Source: DAMBHY01 sp032068765 (GTDB taxonomy: Bacteria; Bacteroidota; Bacteroidia; Bacteroidales; Dysgonomonadaceae). Taken from it: a stretch of DNA of 64,000 nucleotides. The notes below the pieces were generated by a model that saw only the letters and a list, made by a program, of their open reading frames with translations, was not told where the DNA came from and searched no databases. Positions within the stretch are counted from its first letter, which is position 1. Each line of letters begins with the position of its first letter. The stretch spans positions 211,284-275,283 of the forward strand of contig DAMBHY010000001.1 in the NCBI GenBank assembly GCA_032068765.1, written 5' to 3'. The position numbers were made by a program, and so were the translations under genes. This document shows, piece after piece, positions 17,023 to 25,605 of this stretch.

Positions 17023-18161
17023 TCGTTCGTCGTAAATTGGATGCACACAGGTTTTGAAATCTGTATATCCTGATGCGTATCCGTCAATAAACCCGTCGCG
17101 AAATCACGCTTAAACACCTGAATTTTATTGTCATCTCTGCCGGCAACGAGCAAAAACTTGCCGTTAGGCGTAATCCCGAAGTTGCGGGGATGCTTCGCTG
17201 TCAATTGGTACCCGATTTTGGACAATTTTCCATCTGCCGCATCAATTTTAAAGATGGAAATACCGTCTTCTTTCAAGCGATTGGAAGCATAAAGAAATTT
17301 TCCATCCGGAGAAATGTGAATATCCGCACTGCCTTGTCCTCCCACCGAATCAGCCGCTATAGTCTGAATTCTTTTCATTCCATCCTTATCAAAATCAAAT
17401 ACATGAACTTCTCCGGATATCTCTCCCAACACGTACAATTTCTTTCCATCTTTTGAAAAAACAATGTGACGAGGTCCTGTTTTTGCAGGAAAATCGACAA
17501 TACTCATATTTTGTTTGCTCAAACTTTTCGCATTCAAATTAAAACGATACATTTTATCCAAATCAAGGTCTGTCACCAAAAGATATTTCCTATCCGGCGA
17601 AACAACCGTTGTATGCACGTGCGAAGATTTCTGTCTTTTAGGGTCAGCGCCCGTTCCTTCAAATTTGATAAAATCTTTTATAGGAGAAATATTTCCGTTT
17701 TTATCTACATCAAAACCGGCCACACTGCCGCCGCCGTAGTTTGCAACATACAGTTTATTTGTTTTTGCATCCTGTGCAACGTAACAAGACGAGCCTTTGG
17801 TCTCTTGTCGGTTAATCGGACGGAGCATTTTAATTTTTTTATCAAACGAAAAAGACTGTACAAAACTATCATCCAATCCTCTTTCACTCACTGCAAAAAT
17901 ATATTTCTCATTTCCACTTATAGTGAAGTATGAAGGGTTTGACATGGGCGTCACATTTATAAATTTATGTGAACCGTCTTCCTGATTGAAGTTGTAAAGA
18001 TAAATTCCCTGACTTCCATTTGGAGAAGTGTAAGTTCCGACAAACATATACAGATTTGGATTCATATCATCGATTGGCAAAGTGCTTTTGTTGTTTGTAA
18101 TTCTACAACCAAAGAAAGTAAAAAGGGTTGCAAAACAGATCAGACGTAAAATAAATTTCAT
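17019..18161 (-). CDS. lactonase-family seven-bladed beta-propeller lipoprotein
   Basis: This protein of about 380 residues belongs to the Pgl/3-carboxymuconate cyclase-like lactonase family, whose best-known member hydrolyses 6-phosphogluconolactone. I start it at 18161 because the resulting N-terminus is a lipoprotein signal ending in 'FTFFGC'; the longer frame to 18242 lacks one. Propeller-blade motifs recur, for example 'YMFVGTYTSPNGSQGIYLY', 'VSPDRKYLLVTDLDLD' and 'ISPDGKFLYASNR'. With export to the periplasm, a role in the pentose phosphate pathway is doubtful, and the substrate is unknown. It is convergent with the NlpC/P60 gene with a four-base overlap. Confidence 0.8.
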   Translation of the reverse strand: MKFILRLICFATLFTFFGCRITNNKSTLPIDDMNPNLYMFVGTYTSPNGSQGIYLYNFNQEDGSHKFINVTPMSNPSYFTISGNEKYIFAVSERGLDDSFVQSFSFDKKIKMLRPINRQETKGSSCYVAQDAKTNKLYVANYGGGSVAGFDVDKNGNISPIKDFIKFEGTGADPKRQKSSHVHTTVVSPDRKYLLVTDLDLDKMYRFNLNAKSLSKQNMSIVDFPAKTGPRHIVFSKDGKKLYVLGEISGEVHVFDFDKDGMKRIQTIAADSVGGQGSADIHISPDGKFLYASNRLKEDGISIFKIDAADGKLSKIGYQLTAKHPRNFGITPNGKFLLVAGRDDNKIQVFKRDFATGLLTDTHQDIQISKPVCIQFTTND

Positions 18162-18331
18162 AAACTCACTATTTGACTGCCAAATTACAAAATTATTGTC
18201 AATAATACGGAATTGAATCCTCATCACATCCATTTTGAACATGCGAAATGTTGTTTATTTGGATGCAACACACTATTTTTGTGTCTGCAAAAAAAGAAAA
18301 ATATTATTCAAGAAAAATAATTATAGACAGT

Positions 18332-18757
18332 ATGTTATCAAAAATTGTATCTATTTCGGGCAAACCCGGTCTTCATAAACTTGTTTCTACCAGCAAAAAT
18401 ATAAATGTAGCCGAATCATTGGTTGACGGCAAACGTTTTCCAATTTATATGTCGGAAAAAGTCGTAGCTTTGAGCGACGTTTCCATCTATACCGACAACG
18501 AAGACGTGCCTTTGAAAGAGGTTTTTGCAAAAATCAAAGAAAAACAAAACGGAGCCAAAGTTGAAATCAATAAGAAGTGGCAAAACAAAGACTTTTTTGG
18601 TTTTTTCGAAGAAATTCTTCCCGAATACGACAAAGATAAAGTGTATGCTTCGGATGTGAAGAAATTGTTACTATGGTATAATATTCTGATTGAAAACAAT
18701 ATCGATTTTGAGGCGGAAGAAGTTGAAGAAAATACTGATTCTTCTGACAAAGAATAA
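18332..18757 (+). CDS. DUF5606 domain protein
   Basis: The 141-residue product begins 'MLSKIVSISGKPGLHKLVS' at the ATG at 18332, which matches the usual N-terminus of this Bacteroidota-specific family; the upstream 28 codons of open frame look non-coding. The N-terminal half is a compact beta domain with 'NINVAESLVDGKRFPIYMSE', followed by a helical part and an acidic tail. No function is known to me. It precedes cdsA by 30 bases and may share its transcript. Confidence 0.75.
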   Translation: MLSKIVSISGKPGLHKLVSTSKNINVAESLVDGKRFPIYMSEKVVALSDVSIYTDNEDVPLKEVFAKIKEKQNGAKVEINKKWQNKDFFGFFEEILPEYDKDKVYASDVKKLLLWYNILIENNIDFEAEEVEENTDSSDKE

Positions 18758-18787
18758 AATATAAATTCCAATTTTAAATCTTAAAAC

Positions 18788-19624
18788 TTGGATAAAAAGA
18801 ATCTTTTGACCCGCACAGTATCCGCCGCGGTGTACGTGGTGATATTGCTGCTCGCTATTTTTGGCGGCACTTATTTCTTCGTACCCATTTTCGGAATAAT
18901 TCTCGCTTTTGCATTGCATGAATTTTACCGGATGGTAGAAAAAAACACGCCTCACACCATTAGTAAAGCTTTCAATATTATTTCGGGTGTAATAATTTTT
19001 ATCTCTGCTTATTTATACATCACTCAGGTTAATTCTTACATTTTCGGAGTGACATCGTTGGGATATCTGCTTATATTATTTGCTTCTGCCATTCTTATTA
19101 ATCGAAAAGACATATTTCAAACGACCGTTTACTCCATATTTGGTCAGGTTTATATCACGCTTCCTTTTTGTCTTTTGATGCTTATTGCTTATCAGTTCAA
19201 CGAAAGCAATACTTATAATTACGCATTGATATTGTCCATATTTGTATTTATGTGGATGAATGACACCGCGGCGTATTTGTTTGGTTCTATGTTAGGGAAA
19301 CATAGATTAATTGAAAGAATTTCACCCAAAAAGTCGGTCGAAGGATTTATTGCCGGACTCATCTTTGCTATAATTGCCGGATATGTATTCTCTTATTTCT
19401 ATACTGATTATACCCAAATCTTTTGGATGGGATTTGCGCTGGTAGCGGCTCTATTTGGCACATTAGGGGATTTATTCGAATCGCTTATAAAGCGAAATTA
19501 CGAAGTAAAAGATTCAGGACATTTAATTCCCGGACATGGCGGAATTTTAGACAGAATAGACAGTCTATTGTTGGCAATACCTGCCGTTTATCTTTACTTG
19601 TTGATTGTTCTCAAAGCATTTTGA
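18788..19624 (+). CDS. cdsA: phosphatidate cytidylyltransferase
   Basis: The 278-residue integral membrane enzyme makes CDP-diacylglycerol from phosphatidate and CTP for phospholipid synthesis. It has about eight hydrophobic segments and the family signature near the C-terminus, 'GDLFESLIKRNYEVKDSG' continuing into 'PGHGGILDRIDS'. The start is TTG at 18788, since no suitable ATG or GTG precedes 'DKKNLLTRTVSAAVYV', which matches the normal N-terminus. It lies 30 bases after the DUF5606 gene and ends three bases from the convergent ROK regulator. Confidence 0.93.
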   Translation: MDKKNLLTRTVSAAVYVVILLLAIFGGTYFFVPIFGIILAFALHEFYRMVEKNTPHTISKAFNIISGVIIFISAYLYITQVNSYIFGVTSLGYLLILFASAILINRKDIFQTTVYSIFGQVYITLPFCLLMLIAYQFNESNTYNYALILSIFVFMWMNDTAAYLFGSMLGKHRLIERISPKKSVEGFIAGLIFAIIAGYVFSYFYTDYTQIFWMGFALVAALFGTLGDLFESLIKRNYEVKDSGHLIPGHGGILDRIDSLLLAIPAVYLYLLIVLKAF

Positions 19625-19626
19625 AG

Positions 19627-20841
19627 TTAAGAATTTATCAATCCGAGCGTTTTACTTCTCGCTAAAAGACATGCCCCGATAACTCCGGCTTTTTCTCCCA
19701 TTTTGGTTGGCACAATTAGCGTATCACTACTTACCAGATTGAGAGAATATTTTTTCACACTGCTTCTGAGAGGAAGAAGAAGATAATCCCCGGCTTCCGC
19801 CAAAACGCCTCCTACGACTACCACCTCCGGATTGAAAATATTGATAAGTCCCGCCAAAGGTTTTCCCAATTTAGCTCCTACTTCTTCTATAAGCTCTATC
19901 GCAAGAATATCATCTTTTAATGCTGCCTGCACGATGTCTGACACCAATAAATCCTCATTCTTTTTAATTTTTTTTTCAAGGATACTTGATTCGCCGGCAT
20001 TCACTTTTTCTACCAACATTCTATAGATATACGCTCCTGAAACTTCCGTTTCCAGACAGCCCTTCTTGCCACAATGGCACAATACATCATTGTCAAAAAC
20101 CGGATAATGACCAAATTCACCGGCGTAGCCGGATTTGCCATAATACAATTCGCCGTTAAGCACCATTCCCAATCCCAATCCCCAAGAAATATTGAGATAC
20201 AGCAGATTTTTCTTGTTCTGCCCCACTCCATTCATATATTCTCCATAAGCCATAGCGCGAGAGTCATTGTCTATGCTTACGCGGGTTCGTAATCTTTCTT
20301 CAAATATCTCAGTAAGCGGTTTCTCATTGAAATAAAAGAAGCTGTAACTATAACCGGATGTAGTATTCACACGTCCGGCAATGTTAATGGCAATGTGAAT
20401 AATTTTGGAACGCTCAACAGGCATATGTTCCAGATAGTTTTCTATAATCTGGCAAAGATTTTCAAATTTGTCATGCGTGTTTTCAAAAACAAAAGGCACA
20501 TACTGCAGATTGTCTATCAATTCACCCCTGAAATTTATCAAACCAAGATTGACAGACCTCCGCCGAATATCTACACCCAAAAAGTAAGCCGATTTTTCGT
20601 TCAGACCATAGATATTAGGACGGCGACCGCCTGCGGATTCCTGTTTTCCATAATCTATCACAAAACCTTCTTCTATCAACTCCGCAACCAATTTTGTAAT
20701 TGTAGGGACACTTACGCCCATCTCCTTACTTAATTCACTCAAAGAATTTTCACCATTATTGGTATAATAGCACAGTATTTCTTTTTTCAACAGGGCAGTC
20801 TTGGAACCTGAATTTATTTCGTCTATAAAATGAGCAGGCAT
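19627..20841 (-). CDS. ROK-family transcriptional regulator of the nan locus
   Basis: The 404-residue protein has an N-terminal winged helix-turn-helix (residues 20-75, 'SLSELSKEMGVSVPTITKLV') fused to a ROK sugar-binding domain. The ROK zinc motif 'CHCGKKGCLETE' lies near residue 255, and the phosphate-loop-like 'GVDIRRRSVNLGLINFRG' near residue 90. This is the Mlc/NagC/XylR architecture, which senses sugars or sugar phosphates. It is divergent from the sialic-acid genes with 150 bases between, so it very likely controls them, with ManNAc, GlcNAc or a phosphate as plausible effectors. The kinase residues are not clearly intact, consistent with a regulator. Confidence 0.87.
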   Translation of the reverse strand: MPAHFIDEINSGSKTALLKKEILCYYTNNGENSLSELSKEMGVSVPTITKLVAELIEEGFVIDYGKQESAGGRRPNIYGLNEKSAYFLGVDIRRRSVNLGLINFRGELIDNLQYVPFVFENTHDKFENLCQIIENYLEHMPVERSKIIHIAINIAGRVNTTSGYSYSFFYFNEKPLTEIFEERLRTRVSIDNDSRAMAYGEYMNGVGQNKKNLLYLNISWGLGLGMVLNGELYYGKSGYAGEFGHYPVFDNDVLCHCGKKGCLETEVSGAYIYRMLVEKVNAGESSILEKKIKKNEDLLVSDIVQAALKDDILAIELIEEVGAKLGKPLAGLINIFNPEVVVVGGVLAEAGDYLLLPLRSSVKKYSLNLVSSDTLIVPTKMGEKAGVIGACLLARSKTLGLINS

Positions 20842-20859
20842 GATGCTTTAATTTTATTG

Positions 20860-20867
20860 CAAAAATA
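20860..20867 (-). promoter_or_regulatory. candidate -7 element of the ROK regulator gene
   Basis: On the minus strand this reads TATTTTTG, an exact TAnnTTTG match, 19 bases before the regulator start codon. Confidence 0.4.
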
Positions 20868-20878
20868 TAAAATAAAAA

Positions 20879-20895
20879 GCAAATAAATAAATTGC
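20879..20895. promoter_or_regulatory. candidate operator between ROK regulator and nanE
   Basis: GCAAATAAATAAATTGC is a 17-base pseudo-palindrome in which six of eight position pairs are complementary. It lies between the two divergent promoters. ROK repressors such as Mlc and NagC bind AT-rich palindromes of comparable form, so this is a reasonable operator candidate. The surrounding DNA is so AT-rich that chance is possible. Confidence 0.3.
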
Positions 20896-20936
20896 GAAAT
20901 TATTTGAAATATCTTTAAAAATATTTTTATTAAGAA

Positions 20937-20968
20937 TTTGTTAATACTAAATTTATTTATTTTCTTTG
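20937..20968 (+). promoter_or_regulatory. promoter of the nan operon
   Basis: TTTG at 20937-20940 is followed after 20 bases by TTTCTTTG at 20961-20968, one mismatch from the -7 consensus TAnnTTTG. The nanE ATG follows 24 bases later. Confidence 0.55.
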
Positions 20969-20991
20969 CACCATTAATAAGATATTTAACG

Positions 20992-22161
20992 ATGGATTGC
21001 ATTCAATTAACAAAATTATATAAAGAAGAGTTATTAGAAAACGTACTTCCATTTTGGATACAAAAATCTCAAGATGAGGAGCATGGAGGATATTTCACCT
21101 GCCTCGACAGGAAGGGTAATGTTTTTGACACCGACAAATTTATATGGCTGCAAGGGCGAGAAGTATGGCTTTTCTCTATGCTATATAATAATGTGGCAAA
21201 ACGCGAAGAATGGTTAAAATGCGCAACTCAAGGAGGTGAATTTCTTAAGAAATTCGGACATGACGGCAATCTTAACTGGTATTTTTCGTTAGATCGCCAA
21301 GGAAATCCTCTTGTAGAGCCATATAATATTTTTTCCTACACTTTTGCCACAATGGCTTTTAGTCAGTTGAGCAAAGCTACAGGAAATGAGGAATACGCCG
21401 AAATTGCCAAAAAAACTTTTGATATAATTCTTTCAAAACGTGATAATCCAAAAGGGAAATGGGACAAATCTCATAAGGGAACACGCAGTTTGAAATCCTT
21501 TTCATTGCCGATGATTCTGTGTAATCTAGCATTAGAAATCGAACATCTTCTGGAACCTGCTTTTCTGCAAAAAACCATTGATGAATGTCTTCATGAAGTA
21601 TTCGATGTATTTTACAGAGTTGAATTAGGCGGAATCATTGTAGAATCGGTAAATGCGGACGGCAGTCTTTCCGATACTTTTGAAGGACGAAAAATCAATC
21701 CGGGTCATGCCATTGAGGCTATGTGGTTTATTATGGATTTGGGAGTAAGACTACATCGCCCCGAACTGATAGATAAAGCTGTCGAAACTACTTTGAAAAT
21801 GGTCAATTATGGTTGGGACAAAGAGCATGGAGGCATCTATTATTTCATGGACAGATTGGGATATCCCACTCAAGAATTGGAATGGGACCAGAAACTTTGG
21901 TGGGTACACATCGAAACTCTTATCTCCTTAATAAAAGGATACAGTCTGACAAAAAATGAAGAATGCAAAAAATGGTTCGATATAGTTCACGATTATACCT
22001 GGAGCCACTTCAAAGACCCCGAATACCCGGAATGGTGGGGCTACCTCAACCGCCAAGGCGAAGTGCTCCTAGACTTGAAAGGTGGAAAATGGAAAGGCTG
22101 TTTCCATGTGCCCCGTGGTTTATACCAAGTATGGCAGACATTGGAAAATATAATGAGATGA
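20992..22161 (+). CDS. nanE: N-acylglucosamine 2-epimerase (AGE/RenBP type)
   Basis: The enzyme interconverts ManNAc and GlcNAc, the second intracellular step of sialic-acid breakdown in Bacteroidales, which use this renin-binding-protein-type fold instead of the phosphate-requiring NanE of E. coli. I start at the ATG at 20992 ('MDCIQLTKLYKEELLENVLP'); the 18 codons upstream lie in the promoter. The product is 389 residues, normal for the (alpha/alpha)6 barrel. His239 ('NPGHAIEAMWF') and His372 ('GCFHVPRGL') correspond to the two catalytic histidines of characterised AGE enzymes. It is the first gene of the nan series and is followed by nanO after 54 bases. Confidence 0.9.
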   Translation: MDCIQLTKLYKEELLENVLPFWIQKSQDEEHGGYFTCLDRKGNVFDTDKFIWLQGREVWLFSMLYNNVAKREEWLKCATQGGEFLKKFGHDGNLNWYFSLDRQGNPLVEPYNIFSYTFATMAFSQLSKATGNEEYAEIAKKTFDIILSKRDNPKGKWDKSHKGTRSLKSFSLPMILCNLALEIEHLLEPAFLQKTIDECLHEVFDVFYRVELGGIIVESVNADGSLSDTFEGRKINPGHAIEAMWFIMDLGVRLHRPELIDKAVETTLKMVNYGWDKEHGGIYYFMDRLGYPTQELEWDQKLWWVHIETLISLIKGYSLTKNEECKKWFDIVHDYTWSHFKDPEYPEWWGYLNRQGEVLLDLKGGKWKGCFHVPRGLYQVWQTLENIMR

Positions 22162-22215
22162 TAATGTTTAAAATAATTATATAAATACTATTACAAATTA
22201 ATAAAAAGAGAGATT

Positions 22216-25200
22216 ATGAAGAATGTAAAAAAAAATAACTCATTTGCTAAGTGGATTTTATTCATGACGCTTTTGGTTTTTACAACCACCTCAATATTTG
22301 CTCAAAATATTACTGTCAAAGGGACAGTGGTGGATGAAACAGGACAGCCTGCAATAGGCGTATCGGTGCAGATAAAGGGAACAACACAAGGTGCAGCCAC
22401 AGACGTTAATGGAGAATTTACTCTTAACACTCAAAAAAATGCCACTTTGATTTTCTCTTACTTAGGGTACAAAACACAAGAGATTGCAGCAACTCCAAAC
22501 ATGCGAATAAAATTATCACCAAGCACAGAATTATTGGACGAGGTAGTAGTTACTGGATATGGAGGTTCTCAATCAAGAGCTAAAGCTACTAACTCAATTG
22601 CAAAGGTTGATAATAAGAAGCTAGATGTAGGTGTATTTTCAAATCCTGCACAAGCGTTATCAGGAGCAGTCTCTGGGTTGCGCGTAATTCAAAACTCTGG
22701 GAATCCGGGATCGGCACCAAGAATTATACTTCGTGGAGGAACAAACCTTGATGGTTCGGGTTCGCCATTAGTAATAGTAGATGGACAAATGAGAGGAGGT
22801 CTAAACGATATCAACCCTGAAGATATTGAAGACATGCAAGTAATGAAAGATGCCGGAGCAACAGCTATTTATGGTGCACGTGCTAATAATGGTGTTATCT
22901 TGATTACTACAAAAAAAGGAAAGAATGGTAGTTCCGAAATAAATTTTAAAACTAAATTAGGTATAAACTATTTAAATAATCCTTATCAATTTATTAATGC
23001 TGAAGAATATTTGTATTGGATGCGTAATGCTTATGTAAAATCTGCAACAGTTTGGCAGAAAAGCGATGGTACAAACGTAGGATATTCAAATCTATCAGGA
23101 TTAACAGGACCTCAACCTTACGGAACAGGAAACCTATATTTTGACAATGATGGGGTAACTCCATTAAATTTTTCTACAAAATCTATTTGGAGTACCATGT
23201 ACTTGACAGACCAAAATAAGTTCTTACTAAATAATGGATGGCAACAAATGAGAGATCCTATCTATGATTTCATGAAAAAAAATTATCCAAACGATGCTAC
23301 AATTGGTGAATATTTGATTTTTAAAAATACGAATCCTGCGGATTTTAACTTCAAAAACCCATCTTATACACAAGATTACAATTTAAATTTTTCGGGAGGA
23401 AATGACAAAGGACATTATTATGCAGGCATGGGATACAATCATTCACAAGGATTACCTATCTCATCTTATTACAAGCGCTATTCATTCTTATTGAACGGAG
23501 ATTACAAAATAAAACCGTGGTTGACTTCTATTTCCAACTTTAGTTTTACAAGAGCTAATTGGCAGTCAATGCCCGGTTCTCAAACTTCAGAAGCCAACTA
23601 TTTTAGCCGAGTTATTTCACTGCCTCCTACTGTAAGATTTACAAATGAAGATGGCACACCGCGTTTAGGGAATAATGCGAGTGATGGTAATCAAAGTTTT
23701 CAGCCGGGAAAATGGTCTGTTTTCAATCAAACCGACAAATTCACAATGAATCAGTCTTTAAAAATTGACTTCTTAAGAAATCTTTATTTGAAACTTTCGG
23801 GAAATGTGTTTTATAATGAAGGTTTTTTTGAATCATTTACAAAAGATTTCTTAAATACACCTACTAGTTGGAATCGAGACAGAAATTCGGGTGCAAGCTT
23901 TGACAGAACATTAGATCAAACCTATAATGCCGTTCTTAACTATGACAAGCAGTGGAATGACCATTACTTTACAGTAATGGCTGGAACTGAGTTCTACGAT
24001 TCATACAGTTACGGACTCTCAGCAAGTGGTTCGGGAGCAGTAACAGACGATTTCGCAGATCTTTCGCTCACAACAAAAGAAAAAGATAAACGTTATATTG
24101 ATTCTTATCATGTAAGACAAAGAATCCTTTCTTTCTTCGGAAGAGCAAACTATGACTATATGAGCAAATATATGTTATCACTTGTGCTTCGCAGAGATGG
24201 ATATTCTAGATTGATTGACAATCGTTGGGGTACTTTCCCTGGTGTTTCTGCCGGATGGGTTTTCTCTAAAGAAGATTTTATGAAAAATCAAAATATTATA
24301 TCTTTTGCAAAATTGCGTTCCAGCTACGGATTAAATGGTAATGTATCAGGTATCGGACCTTATGAATTGCAAGGAAGTTATGTAGGTTCTACTAAATATA
24401 ATGGAGAATCCACTTTCGTTTTAGGTTCAGTTCCAAATCCTTCATTAAGATGGGAAAAGACACGCACTTTTGAAGTAGGTTTGGATTTGAGCTATCTTGA
24501 AAACAAATATTATAGCAATATCACATTTTATGACAGATTGACATCCGATAAATTTGCTACTTATAGCTTCCCTATTTCTTCTGGTATAAGCGGTATAAGA
24601 ACAAACAACGGACAATTTAGAAACACAGGGGTAGAATTGGAATTAGGAGCCAAACCTATACAAACTAAAGATTGGAATTTTAGCATGGATATGAAATTAT
24701 CCTATAACAAAAATAAGATTGTAAAACTTCCAGATAACGGATTGTTATATAACAGACAAGGAGGCGCACAAATATATACCGGAAACGGCAACGAGTTAAT
24801 ATGGATAGGGGGTTATCAAGAAGGTCAAGAACCAGGCATTCTTTACGGATTCCAAGCTGATGGAATATACAAGGATGCGAGTGAAATTCCCGCAAATATG
24901 AAGGTTATGCCTTACTCGTTCCAAGGAGGTACTACTCGTACACTTTACGGTAAAGATAATTGGGCCGCAATGACAGAAGCTCAAAAGATTGCTAGCAAAG
25001 GTTTCCCTATCATGCCTGGAGATGTAAAATGGAAAGACGTTAATGGTGATAATGTAATAGATGATTATGATCAAGTAAAGATTGGCAATACTACTCCACA
25101 TTGGATGGGGGGATTCAATACTAACTTAAGCTACAAAAACCTTTCGTTATACATGGGACTTGACTTTGCTTTAGATTTCTGGGTTATGGATTATCGTTTA

Positions 25201-25581
25201 CCATGGATCATGGGAAACATGCAAGGAACTTATGCTCCAAGTAAAGAAGTAAAAGAAACCTGGACGCCCGAAAATCCATCCGCAAAATACCCTAACTATA
25301 TGTGGGCTGACCAATTAGGAAAAGGAAACTATAGAAACTCTACACTTTTTGCTTATAAAGGAGATTATTTATCATTTAGACAAATCTCTTTAACATACTC
25401 ATTTCCACAAGCTTGGATAAACAGAGCTAAAATTCAGAGATTGGATTTATCCGTTACAGGACAAAATTTAGGTTATCTAACAGCTGCAAAAAAAATGACA
25501 AATCCTGAAGAAGGAGGAATTGTTGATGCAGGATACGGATTACCTCGTACTTTGAGTTTCGGATTAAACGTAACTTTCTAA
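22216..25581 (+). CDS. nanO: SusC-like TonB-dependent transporter for sialic acid (NanO)
   Basis: This 1121-residue outer-membrane protein has a signal peptide ending 'TSIFAQN' near residue 30, a carboxypeptidase-regulatory-like domain (residues 33-105, 'VKGTVVDETGQPAIGVSVQI'), a TonB box 'LLDEVVVTGYG', a plug domain and a C-terminal beta-barrel. It has the 'NPEDIEDMQVMKDAGATAIY' element typical of SusC proteins. Its SusD partner begins 24 bases downstream. The sialic-acid assignment comes from the neighbours NanE, NanM, NanT and NanL and from the known NanOU system of Bacteroides fragilis and Tannerella forsythia, not from the protein itself. Confidence 0.88.
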   Translation: MKNVKKNNSFAKWILFMTLLVFTTTSIFAQNITVKGTVVDETGQPAIGVSVQIKGTTQGAATDVNGEFTLNTQKNATLIFSYLGYKTQEIAATPNMRIKLSPSTELLDEVVVTGYGGSQSRAKATNSIAKVDNKKLDVGVFSNPAQALSGAVSGLRVIQNSGNPGSAPRIILRGGTNLDGSGSPLVIVDGQMRGGLNDINPEDIEDMQVMKDAGATAIYGARANNGVILITTKKGKNGSSEINFKTKLGINYLNNPYQFINAEEYLYWMRNAYVKSATVWQKSDGTNVGYSNLSGLTGPQPYGTGNLYFDNDGVTPLNFSTKSIWSTMYLTDQNKFLLNNGWQQMRDPIYDFMKKNYPNDATIGEYLIFKNTNPADFNFKNPSYTQDYNLNFSGGNDKGHYYAGMGYNHSQGLPISSYYKRYSFLLNGDYKIKPWLTSISNFSFTRANWQSMPGSQTSEANYFSRVISLPPTVRFTNEDGTPRLGNNASDGNQSFQPGKWSVFNQTDKFTMNQSLKIDFLRNLYLKLSGNVFYNEGFFESFTKDFLNTPTSWNRDRNSGASFDRTLDQTYNAVLNYDKQWNDHYFTVMAGTEFYDSYSYGLSASGSGAVTDDFADLSLTTKEKDKRYIDSYHVRQRILSFFGRANYDYMSKYMLSLVLRRDGYSRLIDNRWGTFPGVSAGWVFSKEDFMKNQNIISFAKLRSSYGLNGNVSGIGPYELQGSYVGSTKYNGESTFVLGSVPNPSLRWEKTRTFEVGLDLSYLENKYYSNITFYDRLTSDKFATYSFPISSGISGIRTNNGQFRNTGVELELGAKPIQTKDWNFSMDMKLSYNKNKIVKLPDNGLLYNRQGGAQIYTGNGNELIWIGGYQEGQEPGILYGFQADGIYKDASEIPANMKVMPYSFQGGTTRTLYGKDNWAAMTEAQKIASKGFPIMPGDVKWKDVNGDNVIDDYDQVKIGNTTPHWMGGFNTNLSYKNLSLYMGLDFALDFWVMDYRLPWIMGNMQGTYAPSKEVKETWTPENPSAKYPNYMWADQLGKGNYRNSTLFAYKGDYLSFRQISLTYSFPQAWINRAKIQRLDLSVTGQNLGYLTAAKKMTNPEEGGIVDAGYGLPRTLSFGLNVTF

Positions 25582-25605
25582 ACTTTAAAATATAATTTAT
25601 TAAAT

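Noticed and set aside
17022..18242. The longer lactonase start at 18242
   Set aside because: The extra 27 residues have no export signal, while the start at 18161 gives a clean lipoprotein signal peptide.
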